From contig NZ_JH636049.1 of NCBI RefSeq assembly GCF_000258175.1, positions 2,643,482 to 2,707,481 on the forward strand: a stretch of DNA of 64,000 bases, written 5' to 3'. Position 1 is the stretch's first letter; each line of letters begins with the position of its first letter. The position numbers were made by a program, and so were the translations under genes. Shown piece after piece: positions 40,337 through 52,902 of this stretch. Under the pieces are notes generated by a model. That model searched no databases. It saw only the letters and a list, made by a program, of their open reading frames with translations, and had not been told where the DNA came from. The stretch is from Saccharomonospora xinjiangensis XJ-54 (lineage in GTDB: Bacteria > Actinomycetota > Actinomycetes > Mycobacteriales > Pseudonocardiaceae).

Positions 40337-41308
40337 CTATCCGCCGTGACGTTCGGCGATCCGGCGCCCCACCTCGGCGAAGTCCGCCCGCACGGAGGCC
40401 GGTTCGAGCACCTCGACCTCGGTGCCGAGTGCGAGCAGGCTGCCGACCGCGACGTCGGCGGCCTCGAACTCGACGACCGCCTCGGCGGAGCCGTCCTGGC
40501 CCCGCCTCGCGTTCTTCAACGCCTCCGCCACGAGATCGGCGTCCAACACCGACGGCAGCGCGCGAACGCCTGCGGGACTCAGCCGTATCCGCACGGGCAC
40601 CCGGCGCAGTGTCCGCTCGAACCGCGCCGACGAGTGCTCCCACCAGTCGGCGAGGTCGAAGTCGTCAGGGCGGTCGGCGCGTTCGGGACGGTGTTCGACG
40701 GCGGTGATCCTGGCGACCCGGTAGGTGCGGATCGACTCCCCTGCCTGCGCCACGAGGTACCACACGCCCGCCTTGAGTACGAGCCCCAACGGGTCGAGGG
40801 TCCGCTCGACCTCCTCACTCGCGCCGCCAGGCCGGTAACGCACCCTCAGTCTCGTCTCCTCCCACACGGCGCGAGCCACGTCGGCGAGATGGGCGGTGTC
40901 CTCGTCGGGGCGGAACCAGCGAGGCGCGTCGAGGTGGAAGCGTTGCGCCACCTGCCTGGCCTGCTCGCGAAGCGGCGCGGGCAGCGTGGCCGTCACCTTC
41001 GCGTGCGCGCCGGCCGCAGCGGTGCCGAGCCCGAGTTCGGCCAGCGCTCTCGGCGCTCCCATGGCGAAGAGCGCCACGGCCTCCCGCGTGGTCAACCCGT
41101 CGAGCCGGGTGCGCCAGCCCTCCACGAGCCGCACTCCGCCGTAGCGACCTGGCTCCGTCCAGAGCGGAACCCCGGCGGCCTGCAACGCCGCGAGGTCGCG
41201 GTGCATGGTCCGTGGCGACACATCGAGCGCCTCGGCCAGCTCGGCGACCGTGGCGCTGCGCCTGCTTTGGAGGGTGAACAACAAGGCCACAAGACGTTCT
41301 GCTCGCAC
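40337..41308 (-). CDS. YafY-type HTH and WYL-domain regulator
   Basis: The 323-residue protein has an HTH_11 N-terminus (LVALLFTLQSRRSATVAELAEALDVSPRTMHRD) and a WYL region around residue 180-205 (RTLDPLGLVLKAGVWYLVAQ). It starts at GTG 41308, 7 bp after the upstream membrane protein gene ends, so they form an operon. A 17-bp palindrome at 41893-41909 lies before that operon and could be its autoregulatory site. An unrelated WYL regulator is at 841-1803. Confidence 0.9.
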   Translation of the reverse strand: MRAERLVALLFTLQSRRSATVAELAEALDVSPRTMHRDLAALQAAGVPLWTEPGRYGGVRLVEGWRTRLDGLTTREAVALFAMGAPRALAELGLGTAAAGAHAKVTATLPAPLREQARQVAQRFHLDAPRWFRPDEDTAHLADVARAVWEETRLRVRYRPGGASEEVERTLDPLGLVLKAGVWYLVAQAGESIRTYRVARITAVEHRPERADRPDDFDLADWWEHSSARFERTLRRVPVRIRLSPAGVRALPSVLDADLVAEALKNARRGQDGSAEAVVEFEAADVAVGSLLALGTEVEVLEPASVRADFAEVGRRIAERHGG

Positions 41309-41315
41309 CCCGCCA

Positions 41316-41870
41316 TCATGCTCGCGCCGACCAGGTGGCGGTGCGGCGGAACACCGTCGTGATGGTGAAGGCGGCCAGCAACGCGAGAGCCGCCGAGAGC
41401 ACGGTGCCGAACCGCGACTGCTCCAGCAGCGAACCGCCGAGATAGCCCAGCCCCGCCGCGTACGCGCACCACAACGGCACCCCGATGCCGGACGCGGTGA
41501 GGAAGCGCCTCGGCGACCAGCGCAACGAACCGGCGAGCAGCGCGCCGACGGTGCCTCCTGCGGGAAGCCAGCGCGCGAGGACGAGAATCGGCACGCCTCG
41601 CCGGTCGAGATGCGTGCCGATCCAGTCGGCGCTGGTCTCGAAGGAGGGACGGTGCCGCAGCCGCCGCAGGACGCGCGCGCCACCGAACCGCCCCACCGCG
41701 TAGAGGCCGATGTCGGAGATCAGGCAGCCCGCCGTCGCGACGGCGAGCACCAGCACGAAGGGGTCACCACCATTGGCGGCGGCGACCCCCGTGCCGATCA
41801 GCGCGATCTCCGTCGGCACCAGCGGCACGACGGCGACGGCGAAGAGCAGCAGCAGCGAGACGTCGTCCAC
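41316..41870 (-). CDS. DedA/VTT family membrane protein
   Basis: The protein of about 184 residues has the DedA-type arrangement: LLLLFAVAVVPLVPTEIALIGTG, DIGLYAVGRFGGARVLRR, and the conserved RWLPAGGTVGALLAGSLRWSPRRFLTASGIG with an Arg and Pro-Ala-Gly, the region linked to lipid or proton-dependent transport in DedA proteins. GTG 41870 and TTG 41882 are both possible starts. It is the first gene of the DedA-WYL operon. Confidence 0.8.
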   Translation of the reverse strand: MDDVSLLLLFAVAVVPLVPTEIALIGTGVAAANGGDPFVLVLAVATAGCLISDIGLYAVGRFGGARVLRRLRHRPSFETSADWIGTHLDRRGVPILVLARWLPAGGTVGALLAGSLRWSPRRFLTASGIGVPLWCAYAAGLGYLGGSLLEQSRFGTVLSAALALLAAFTITTVFRRTATWSARA

Positions 41871-41892
41871 ATCCCTATCCAACGCCTTCGCG

Positions 41893-41909
41893 GCTGAGAA
41901 GTTCTCAGC
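41893..41909. promoter_or_regulatory. Perfect 17-bp palindrome upstream of the DedA-WYL operon
   Basis: GCTGAGAAGTTCTCAGC is an 8-1-8 perfect palindrome, 23 bp upstream of the GTG at 41870. The one-base loop rules out a terminator for leuA, so an operator is the likely role. The WYL regulator encoded in the same operon is the best candidate binder. Confidence 0.5.
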
Positions 41910-41935
41910 GCAGGAGCCGTGCCGTGATCATCGCC

Positions 41936-43819
<1,884 letters not shown>

Positions 43820-43835
<16 letters not shown>

Positions 43836-43864
43836 CAGCGAAGGAGAAGGAGCGCGAACGCCAC
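43820..43864 (-). CDS. leuL: leuA leader peptide
   Basis: This is a 14-codon frame MAFALLLLRCRDGA, with four consecutive leucine codons at 43841-43852, starting at a GTG and ending in TGA 100 bp before leuA. An in-frame TAA lies four codons upstream of the GTG, so the start is fixed. A TTAAGC about 7 bp upstream of the GTG would be a -10 box, making the peptide leaderless. Translation senses leucyl-tRNA supply: stalling at the Leu codons would prevent the terminator hairpin at 43796-43835 and let leuA be transcribed. Similar leucine leaders are known upstream of leuA in actinobacteria. Confidence 0.82.
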
Positions 43865-43992
43865 GGGGCCAGCTTAACGACGGGCGCGGGGTGCGCAAGA
43901 GCCGGGGAGTGCCCGAACCGTTATGGCGGGGGAACGACGGTTGGCTACTCGCGCGTAGTTTCGGGCTGTCCTCGCATGCCACACTGCTGTGC

Positions 43993-44418
43993 ATGGGTGC
44001 ACATCACGCCGACGACGGATCGCGGGGGGACAGCAGCGAGGACGCCGTGAAGGCGCGGGAGGACGAGCAGTCACAGCAGTCCCAGCAATCCCGTAAGCCG
44101 TCCTTCGAGCTTCGCGCGGTGTGGGGCACGGTCGCGGGCGTGCTCGCCGGGCTCGTGCGCTGGACGGGTCTCCTGCTCGCCGTCGTGCTCGTCGCGAACG
44201 TGCTTTTCGTTGTGGGCGAGGGTAATCCCGGCAACGGCATCGTGTCGTTCGTCGCCGACGCGGCCGGGGTCGTCTCTTTCGGTTTCGACGATCTGTTCCT
44301 GCCCGAGGACCGCAAACTGAGGATCCTGATCAACCACGGTGTCGCGGCCGTCTTCTGGCTCGTGGCGACCTCGCTCGCCGTCAAGATCATTCGCAGTGCG
44401 GGAGGAAGATCGGACTGA
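43993..44418 (+). CDS. Small membrane protein, unknown
   Basis: The 141-residue protein has a charged, glutamine-rich N-terminus and a membrane helix LVRWTGLLLAVVLVANVLFVV. A loop with FDDLFLPEDRKLRIL follows, then a second helix HGVAAVFWLVATSLAVKI. Similar proteins sit divergent to leuA in related actinobacteria. There is no catalytic motif. The ATG at 43993 is preferred to a long upstream extension (43462) that overlaps the leuA leader. Confidence 0.8.
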   Translation: MGAHHADDGSRGDSSEDAVKAREDEQSQQSQQSRKPSFELRAVWGTVAGVLAGLVRWTGLLLAVVLVANVLFVVGEGNPGNGIVSFVADAAGVVSFGFDDLFLPEDRKLRILINHGVAAVFWLVATSLAVKIIRSAGGRSD

Positions 44419-44542
44419 GGGCCACCTCGCCGCGCTCGCCGATCCGCCCGGCTCGCACCCTGCCGAGGGCGCACCTCTGTTTTCATGGCCCCGCTGGGCA
44501 TAATGAGCCGCACATATCTGTACGGCGCGAGGGGGAGACATC

Positions 44543-45031
44543 ATGTCGGCCCAGATGGACGAGTTGATTGCCCAGTTCGGCAAGTTCCGGGCGAAGATTC
44601 GTGAGGCCGAGGCCCGCTTCGCGGGGGTAGGCGACATGCAGCAGAAGATCGCGGAGATCGAGAACACGGCGACGTCGCCCGACGGCACCGTCACGGTGGT
44701 CGCCGGTGCTGGTGGCGCGGTGACGGATCTCCGGCTCTCCCCTTCCGCCATGCGACTCGGCCACGACCAGCTCGCCACGGTGATCATGACGACGATGCGG
44801 CAGGCCGTCGCGGGCGCAGTCCAGCAGCAGGCCGGGATCGTGGACGAGAGCTTCGGAGACGCGTTCGGGATCAACACTGCCGAGCAGGTTCGTGAGGCGC
44901 AGGCGGAGGCGTTCGGAACCGGAGAGGAACAAACGGAGTCAAAGCCGCAGACGCCGTCGCCCACCCGCAGGCCGAGGCCGAGGAACGACGACGACTACTT
45001 CGACGAACAGGGCCCGATCCTGCGCCGCTGA
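44543..45031 (+). CDS. YbaB/EbfC-like protein heading an ESX-substrate-like operon
   Basis: The 162-residue protein keeps the YbaB core: the long N-terminal helix SAQMDELIAQFGKFRAKIREAEARF, SPDGTVTVVAGAGGAVTDLRL, and LGHDQLATVIMTTMRQAVAG. It has a longer, basic/acidic tail of about 50 residues (RRPRPRNDDDYFDEQGP) absent in the housekeeping copy at 24590-24946. GGGGGAGAC precedes the ATG. Such divergent YbaB proteins recur in front of WXG100-type genes in actinobacteria; the link to secretion is inferred from the neighbours, not proven. Confidence 0.85.
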   Translation: MSAQMDELIAQFGKFRAKIREAEARFAGVGDMQQKIAEIENTATSPDGTVTVVAGAGGAVTDLRLSPSAMRLGHDQLATVIMTTMRQAVAGAVQQQAGIVDESFGDAFGINTAEQVREAQAEAFGTGEEQTESKPQTPSPTRRPRPRNDDDYFDEQGPILRR

Positions 45032-45055
45032 TCGAGCAGACCGAGGGAGAACCGG

Positions 45056-45391
45056 ATGTCCGGAATCCAGACCAATATCGAGGCGATATCCGAATACGCC
45101 CGGCAGCTTCCCTTCTACGAGGGCGAGGCCGACAAGTTCCGCGACCTCATCGACACGGCCGACGTGACCGACGAGGCGTGGGGCATCATGGGCGTCTTCG
45201 CCAAGCAGGGCTACACCGACCGCCTCGAAGAGCTGCGCTCCCTGCTCGAAGAGCTGAAGAACGGTGTTGACGGCTTCATCACCAAGCTGAACAAGGCCGC
45301 CGAGATGTACCAGGGTGCCGAGGACGTCGGGACGATCACGTTCGGCCAGCACCAGGCCCAGATCGATGCGGCGGGAGGGCCGAACTCGTGA
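45056..45391 (+). CDS. WXG100/EspC-like small helical protein
   Basis: The 111-residue helical protein (MSGIQTNIEAISEYARQLP) has an aromatic turn at TDEAWGIMGVFAKQGY near residue 42, which may stand in for the WXG motif of ESX substrates. A second long helix YTDRLEELRSLLEELKNGV follows, and a short tail. Size and helix order fit the ESAT-6/EspC-type families. It overlaps the next gene by 4 bp, so both products are probably made and may work as a pair. Confidence 0.75.
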   Translation: MSGIQTNIEAISEYARQLPFYEGEADKFRDLIDTADVTDEAWGIMGVFAKQGYTDRLEELRSLLEELKNGVDGFITKLNKAAEMYQGAEDVGTITFGQHQAQIDAAGGPNS

Positions 45392-46509
45392 CCGAGAAGA
45401 GCATCGCCGACGCGCTGAACGTCCAGGCCTACGACGAGAGCACCAGCGCCAACGTCGATCGCGCGATCAGCCATGTGCCTGTGGCCGGCACGATCTACGA
45501 CTCGGCGAAGTCGATCAGTGCGCACGCGCAGCAGGCGGCACAGGCCGACAACGCGCAGGAGCTGGCCTCGGCCGGTGCGGCGCTGGCCGGTGACGGCGCG
45601 TCGTTCGTCGCCTCAGCAGCCGGTGACGTCGTCACGTTCGCCATGGACCCGATCGGCTGGTTGGTCAGTCACGGCCTGAACATGCTGCTCGAACTGGTGC
45701 AGCCGTTGCAGGACGCCCTGCACCAGGTCAGCGGTGACGGCCCGGCGATCGGGCACGCCTCCGACAACTTCGTCACGATCGCGCAGGGTTTCGTCGCGCT
45801 CGCCGAGGACTTCGAGAAGAAGGGCGACACGGCCCTCGCCGAGTGGGCCGACGAGGCGGGCAACGCGGCGAAGGAAGCGCTCGGGGACTTCTCCGCAGGC
45901 ATCAGGGGCATCGGTTCGGCTGCGGGTTCGGTCGCCGAGGTGCTCCAGATGTGGTCGATGGTGATGGTGGTCATCGAAGAGGTGATCAAGGCGATCATCA
46001 CCGAGCTGGTGTCCTGGCTGATCACCATCTGGCTGCCCGCGCTGGCCTCGTCGGTGATCAGCTTCGGTGGGTCGGTCGCGGCCGCGATGACCGCGTCCAT
46101 CGCCAAGGCCGCGAGCGTGCTCGCGAAGGTGACCCGCTACCTCGGCAAGTTCGGCAAGCTCCTCGACGACTTCATGGAATACCTGGTCAAGATGTCGAAG
46201 GAGATGGAGGTCTTCACCCGGAAGTTCCGCGTCGGTCTGATGCCGGGCGAGACCAAGTTCGGGGTCGGCCAGGCCGCGCAGGGCTTCCAGCCGAGCAACC
46301 GGGTGCTCACCACCATGTTCGGCACCTCGGTCGGGGTCAAACCGTTCGTCGTCGGCGCCGGTACGAAGGCCGGTATCGGCGCGGGCAAGTCCATCTACGG
46401 TGAGGGAACTGAGGACGTCAGTCTCGGAGGGGACGAGCCGTGGTTCGACAAGAGCGAGATCGGCGGGAATCAGAGCCCGGAGCAGACGCGCCGGAATCTG
46501 GACATCTGA
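45388..46509 (+). CDS. Large helical WXG-like/PPE-like protein without a toxin domain
   Basis: The 373-residue protein begins MTEKSIADALNVQAYDES. Its long alanine-rich helical region includes a hydrophobic block (VLQMWSMVMVVIEEVIKAIITELVSWLITIWLPAL split by charged residues) near residues 185-230. A glycine-rich end (VGAGTKAGIGAGKSIYGEG) and an acidic tail close it. This resembles the N-terminal secretion domain of large ESX-dependent polymorphic toxins, but there is no recognisable C-terminal toxin. Its last 70 bp overlap the next gene in another frame. Overall a candidate secreted or membrane-inserted protein. Confidence 0.7.
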   Translation: MTEKSIADALNVQAYDESTSANVDRAISHVPVAGTIYDSAKSISAHAQQAAQADNAQELASAGAALAGDGASFVASAAGDVVTFAMDPIGWLVSHGLNMLLELVQPLQDALHQVSGDGPAIGHASDNFVTIAQGFVALAEDFEKKGDTALAEWADEAGNAAKEALGDFSAGIRGIGSAAGSVAEVLQMWSMVMVVIEEVIKAIITELVSWLITIWLPALASSVISFGGSVAAAMTASIAKAASVLAKVTRYLGKFGKLLDDFMEYLVKMSKEMEVFTRKFRVGLMPGETKFGVGQAAQGFQPSNRVLTTMFGTSVGVKPFVVGAGTKAGIGAGKSIYGEGTEDVSLGGDEPWFDKSEIGGNQSPEQTRRNLDI

Positions 46510-47219
46510 CTCCGTCTCCCGAGGAGCTCGCCGCACTGGCGCCGACGGACGCCAGGCGGCGGGCCGCCGAGAAGATCTTCGCCAATGAGGCCGCGCTCGA
46601 TACGAGGCGGCACAACCTCACCGTCCGTCCCGGCCATCGGGAACGGGTGGAGAGGGTGCTGGGTACGCGGTGGCGCGAACCGGTGCTCGCGCTCCGGCTC
46701 GGCAAAGCCTCCGGGCTGGGGTTCGACGTCCCCGGCCTGCGGTCGGACGGCACTGTCGAGGGGAAGCAGCGCGTCCGGCAGTTCTTCCGGAACCTCGGCA
46801 GGGGTGTCGCCTACGCCGTCGGCTCTGTCCTCTTCCTTGCGAGTAGCGGAGGCGGCGGCAAGACATCGTTCCAGCGGCAGGTCCACGTAAAGGGGCCTGC
46901 CGGTGCGCTGGCGCTCGCTGCGGTGGAGCCGCTCAGGGCGGCGAAGGCCCCGTGGCTGGTGTGTTCACCGTCGTGCGTCGCGATCGTGGACTCCGGCTCC
47001 ACGGTGGCCGACCCTGCCGACGCCCCGGAGCCTCGGGTGCTCTGGGAGGCTCGTCGGCCCGAGGCTCCGGAGCTGCGTCCGCGCAGTCGCACACTGACCT
47101 GGCGTGACGGCTCCAGCTTCACCTTCCCGTTGCACGACTACACGGAGGAGCGCTACCTGCGGAGTCGCATCGGCGGCGACGGCGCGCCCCTCTGGCACGG
47201 CGGTGCCGCCGCCACCTGA
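46440..47219 (+). CDS. Unknown protein of the YbaB/WXG-like operon
   Basis: The 259-residue protein is rich in Arg and Ala and has one likely membrane span (GVAYAVGSVLFLASSGGG near residue 120). Both flanks are polar, with strands near LALAAVEPLRAAKAPWLVCS. No family is recognised. The GTG start lies inside the previous gene, 70 bp before its stop; GGAGG 9 bp upstream supports it, and no start codon exists in frame just after the previous stop. It should be cotranscribed with the operon. Confidence 0.7.
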   Translation: MVRQERDRRESEPGADAPESGHLTPSPEELAALAPTDARRRAAEKIFANEAALDTRRHNLTVRPGHRERVERVLGTRWREPVLALRLGKASGLGFDVPGLRSDGTVEGKQRVRQFFRNLGRGVAYAVGSVLFLASSGGGGKTSFQRQVHVKGPAGALALAAVEPLRAAKAPWLVCSPSCVAIVDSGSTVADPADAPEPRVLWEARRPEAPELRPRSRTLTWRDGSSFTFPLHDYTEERYLRSRIGGDGAPLWHGGAAAT

Positions 47220-47233
47220 GCGGTGTGCATTGC

Positions 47234-47824
47234 TCAGAACGCGGCGCTACCCCACTCCTTGAAGGCGAACTCGCTGAGCGGGACGCGCCTGCGCGGCGCG
47301 TTCTCTCGCTCGACCTCGCCATCCTCGCCGGGCGCGTCCGGCTTCGCGGGCACGCCGACGGCGATGACGACGAGCGGCTCCACACCGGACGGGAGATCGA
47401 ACGCCTTTCTGGCGGCTTCCCTGTCGAAGCCCGCCATCTGCCTCGCGACAAGGCCCTCGGCGACAGCCTGGAGAACAAGGTTCTCCGTGGCGAGCCCGAC
47501 ACCGTACTCGGCGTAGGGCACGGTGCCCTTGTCGTTGCTCGTCAGCGCGCAGGCGAGAAGCAGGGCGCCTGCGCGATGCGCCCATGCCCGGTTGCTCTCG
47601 GTGAGTGAGTCGAGGACCCGCTTGTACGTCCCGTCACCGCGCTGTCCCACCACGTAGCGGGCCGGCTGGGTGTTGCCGTACGACGGTGCCCAGCGCGCCG
47701 CCTCAAGCAGGGCGCGTAGTTTCTCGCCGCTCACCTCCGCCTCACCGTCGAGGAGGCGGGGGCTCCACCGGCTTGCGATGATCTCGTGAATCCTGACGCT
47801 GGTCTCGGCTCGCTTGTCACTCAC
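47234..47824 (-). CDS. Nitroreductase family protein
   Basis: The 196-residue flavoprotein has the nitroreductase pattern: IHEIIASRWSPRLLDGEA at the N-terminus with the FMN-phosphate-binding Arg/Ser, LLEAARWAPSYGNTQPARYV for FMN contact, and AEGLVARQMAGFDREAARKAFDLPSGVEPLVVIAVGVPA at the end. It reduces nitro compounds, quinones or similar with NAD(P)H; the natural substrate is unknown. GTG 47824 gives the usual N-terminus. The gene converges on the operon before it and is divergent from ask. Confidence 0.88.
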   Translation of the reverse strand: MSDKRAETSVRIHEIIASRWSPRLLDGEAEVSGEKLRALLEAARWAPSYGNTQPARYVVGQRGDGTYKRVLDSLTESNRAWAHRAGALLLACALTSNDKGTVPYAEYGVGLATENLVLQAVAEGLVARQMAGFDREAARKAFDLPSGVEPLVVIAVGVPAKPDAPGEDGEVERENAPRRRVPLSEFAFKEWGSAAF

Positions 47825-47996
47825 GCCGGTCAACGCTAGGTCAGTCGTCGAAAATGCTGGTCGGCCAGTGGTCGGCGCCACACAATCGGGTAAACGGGAG
47901 TTGAGCCCCCGGTACTCTGATGCTCGAAGCGACCCGCACGCGCCGACGTCGAGACCGGATCGGCGGTAGGCGCGGCATGCGAGGAGGAACGAGGCA

Positions 47997-50293
<2,297 letters not shown>

Positions 50294-50318
50294 CCACCGC
50301 ATCCGCTGACATCGAGAA

Positions 50319-50360
50319 CCACCTCCGGCGAGGAGTCGTACCGGTCGCCGGAGGCGGTTT
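50319..50360 (+). terminator. Terminator after ask-asd
   Basis: CCTCCGGCGA (50320-50329) pairs perfectly with TCGCCGGAGG (50343-50352), followed by TTTTT at 50356-50360. A classic rho-independent terminator 26 bp after the asd stop. Confidence 0.9.
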
Positions 50361-50432
50361 TTCTCGGCTGGGACACATGATCCCCGGCCCGCGTGCTACC
50401 GCACCGTGCTCCGGCACCGGTACGGTCGCATC

Positions 50433-50819
50433 ATGCGGATGACGGGTGGGGCGGCGGTTTCCGCCGCCGTGGTGTTGTCGGGACTGCTGCTGGCAGGCTG
50501 CGAGGAAGTCACCTCGGCGGTGGATCAGGTCGATGCCGCGAGCGACAAGGCGGCCGTGTGCACGGAGGCGTTGCAGATCATCGACCTCAATCCGAACGTG
50601 AGTCCCGAGGAGGTCGCCGCCGAAGCGGAACAGAAGGCCAAGGAGCTGCGCGACCTCGGCAACCAGGTGGCGGACCAGACCGTGCAGGACACGCTGTTCG
50701 ACATCGCGGACGGCTACCTCGAACTGGAGGAGCGCAAGCTCGACCACCTGAACGACTTCTCCGGCTGGCTCCAGGAGAACCTGAACGACCTCGACCGGCT
50801 GCGCAAGGCGTGCTTCTAG
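50433..50819 (+). CDS. Small lipoprotein, unknown
   Basis: The 128-residue protein starts at ATG 50433 (MRMTGGAAVSAAVVLSGLLLAGCEE), with a lipobox LLAGC, so it should be lipidated and anchored outside the cell. The mature part is acidic and helical (VDQVDAASDKAAVCTEALQ, AEAEQKAKELRDLG, YLELEERKLDHLNDFSGWLQ) and contains two further Cys. No enzyme motif is present. Its stop overlaps the convergent MFS gene's stop by 4 bp. The longer frame to 50406 is less likely. Confidence 0.8.
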   Translation: MRMTGGAAVSAAVVLSGLLLAGCEEVTSAVDQVDAASDKAAVCTEALQIIDLNPNVSPEEVAAEAEQKAKELRDLGNQVADQTVQDTLFDIADGYLELEERKLDHLNDFSGWLQENLNDLDRLRKACF

Positions 50820-52024
50820 GCGTGCTGCCGTGGTGAGGTAGCCGCCGTGTGCTCCCGCCGCCGTCCGCGTAGCGAGAGAATCGCTCCGACGGCGGCGAAG
50901 CACAGCCCTCCAGCGGCTGCGGTGACGAAGCCCCAGCCCGGTTCGGCGTTGTCGAGGACGAACCCGACGAAGGGGCTGCCGAGCCCGAGCCCGAGACGGG
51001 TGGCGGAATCCTGTAGTCCCATGGCCATGCCACGAACGGTGTGCGGTACCAGCTCGCTCACCGTGGCGGCGGTCGCGGCCAGCGTCGGTGCGCAGAGAAC
51101 GTTCATGGGCACCAGGGCGAGTGCGAGTATCCACCAGTTCTGAGTGGCGAGCCCGACGGGCATCGTGAACACCGTCAGCAGCACCATCAAGGTGAGCTGG
51201 GACGCAGGGCGGCTCGCGACGCCGTACACGAGTCCGCCCACCAGTGACGCCGCACCCATGACGGCGAGGACGATGCCGGTCCAGGCCACATCGCCGGAGG
51301 CTCGGAGGGCGGCGATGGCCGACAGTTCGGCGCCGACGAGCACGAACGCGCCTCCCATCGCGATGGAGAGCGCAGCCACGAACTTCGTGGACACCCAGGT
51401 GCGAAGGGTCGGGCTCGGACCTGCCGACCCTGACAACTCGCCTGGAGAGCGCACGGGCGGGTTGAGGTACAGAAGCGCGAGTGCGAACACCCCGTTCGCG
51501 ATGCCCATGGCGGTGAGCGTGACCGACGTCGAGTACTCCGTGCTGACGAAGATCGCGACGACGGGCCCGATCATGTACGAGACTTCGAGCAGCACCTGAT
51601 CGAGGGAGAAAGCCGCTCGGCGACGTGCCAGTGGCACGAGTGCGGTGATGACCTGTCGGGCGATCGAACCGGCGGGAATGACGAGTGCGCCTGCGGGCAG
51701 CGCGGCCATGAGCAGCACCGGATACGGCAGGTGGGCGCTGCTCACCCAGTAAGCGCAGGAGACGAACCCGCAGGCGGCGACGACGGGCCTGAGGCCGTAG
51801 CGGTCGATCATGCGCCCGAGTACGGGTGCGCCGAGAGCGGTGCCGAGCAGTGTCGCCGTGCCGACCAGCCCAGCCGCGCCGTAGCCCCGGCCCAGCTCGC
51901 TGACCACATGCAGCGTCAGCACGACGCCCGAAGCGATGATCGGCATCCGGATGAGCAGCATGAGCAGCATCGAGGTCGGCAGCGCGCGAATCCGGAACAG
52001 GTGAAGGTACGGCTGAAGGCCCAC
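50816..52024 (-). CDS. MFS transporter
   Basis: The 402-residue protein has about twelve membrane helices, with the MFS loop GRMIDRYGLRPVVAACGFVS after helix two and the pattern repeated (GVVLTLHVVSELG, then VASRPASQLTLMVLLTVFT). It probably exports a small molecule; resistance or sugar transport cannot be separated. The ATG at 52024 has a short, standard N-terminus. It is convergent with the small lipoprotein gene. Confidence 0.88.
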   Translation of the reverse strand: MGLQPYLHLFRIRALPTSMLLMLLIRMPIIASGVVLTLHVVSELGRGYGAAGLVGTATLLGTALGAPVLGRMIDRYGLRPVVAACGFVSCAYWVSSAHLPYPVLLMAALPAGALVIPAGSIARQVITALVPLARRRAAFSLDQVLLEVSYMIGPVVAIFVSTEYSTSVTLTAMGIANGVFALALLYLNPPVRSPGELSGSAGPSPTLRTWVSTKFVAALSIAMGGAFVLVGAELSAIAALRASGDVAWTGIVLAVMGAASLVGGLVYGVASRPASQLTLMVLLTVFTMPVGLATQNWWILALALVPMNVLCAPTLAATAATVSELVPHTVRGMAMGLQDSATRLGLGLGSPFVGFVLDNAEPGWGFVTAAAGGLCFAAVGAILSLRGRRREHTAATSPRQHA

Positions 52025-52141
52025 GTGAGCGACAGAACCTCACACTGGTACGACCGTGCAAGTGCTTTTTCGGGTTGGTCTCCCTTCCCCGCTCGCGCGG
52101 GGCCGGGCGACGGGCGCGACCTGTCCGTGCCTGCTGGTTTC

Positions 52142-52858
52142 TCAGTCGGCGACGGTGACTCCGAGTGCCGAGGCGAAGGTGGGGGCGAGGCCGAGGAGCT
52201 GGCCGGTGTCGATCACGAGGCCGGACAACGGGCCTGCGCCGAGCTGGAGGCGAAGCTCGGTTGCCTCGCGCAGATCGACGCGGTCCATGACGGCCCCGTC
52301 GAACCGTACGTCCCGCAACGACGAGCCGGGAAACCGCACCCTGGTGAGCGTGGCGCCGCCGAAGTCGATCTCGCGCAGTGCGCAATCGACGAACGTGACG
52401 TCGGTGAGCCTGCTCCCTCGAAGATTCACAGCGTCGAGCTTGCACCCGTGGAAGATGACGCGCCGCATGGTGCTGTCGTAGGCGGCCGTGCCCGCCAGCA
52501 CCGTGGTGACGAACTCCGCGTCGAGCCAGCCGCTCGCCGTGACATCCGTCCGGATCAAGCCGCAGCTGCTCAGCCAGACGTCGGTGAAGTTCGTTCTCGA
52601 CAGCCGGGCCGTGCCGAAGGTCGCGTCGGAGAACGCGCATTCGCGAAACCGCGAGCCCTGAACCTCCGCATCCGAGAGGTCGGTACCCACGAAGTGGACA
52701 CACTCGTGATCGGCCGACTCCTCAGGCGGCGCCTCGCTGTCGGCGAGATACCGGTGATAGGGCAGATCGGTGAGGGCGCGCGCTGTGGCTCTGTCGGTCA
52801 CGACCGCGATTGTCCCCGACAGGTGCAGACGACCCGGGCGGCCTCGGTCTCGTTCCAC
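52142..52858 (-). CDS. Pentapeptide-repeat protein
   Basis: The 238-residue protein carries about six degenerate pentapeptide repeats in residues 60-200 (for example GTDLSDAEVQGSRFRECAFS, RLSRTNFTDVWL, FGGATLTRVRFPGSSLRDVRF), which fold into a right-handed beta helix. GTG 52858 is preferred because it has a purine-rich AGAAGAA upstream; GTG 52801 is an alternative. Members of this family range from DNA-mimic gyrase protectors to proteins of unknown role; no clear function. Confidence 0.8.
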   Translation of the reverse strand: MERDRGRPGRLHLSGTIAVVTDRATARALTDLPYHRYLADSEAPPEESADHECVHFVGTDLSDAEVQGSRFRECAFSDATFGTARLSRTNFTDVWLSSCGLIRTDVTASGWLDAEFVTTVLAGTAAYDSTMRRVIFHGCKLDAVNLRGSRLTDVTFVDCALREIDFGGATLTRVRFPGSSLRDVRFDGAVMDRVDLREATELRLQLGAGPLSGLVIDTGQLLGLAPTFASALGVTVAD

Positions 52859-52902
52859 AGTTCTTCTCAGGGCGGCCGGTGCGCGGGGGCGTGAAAGGTG
52901 GT

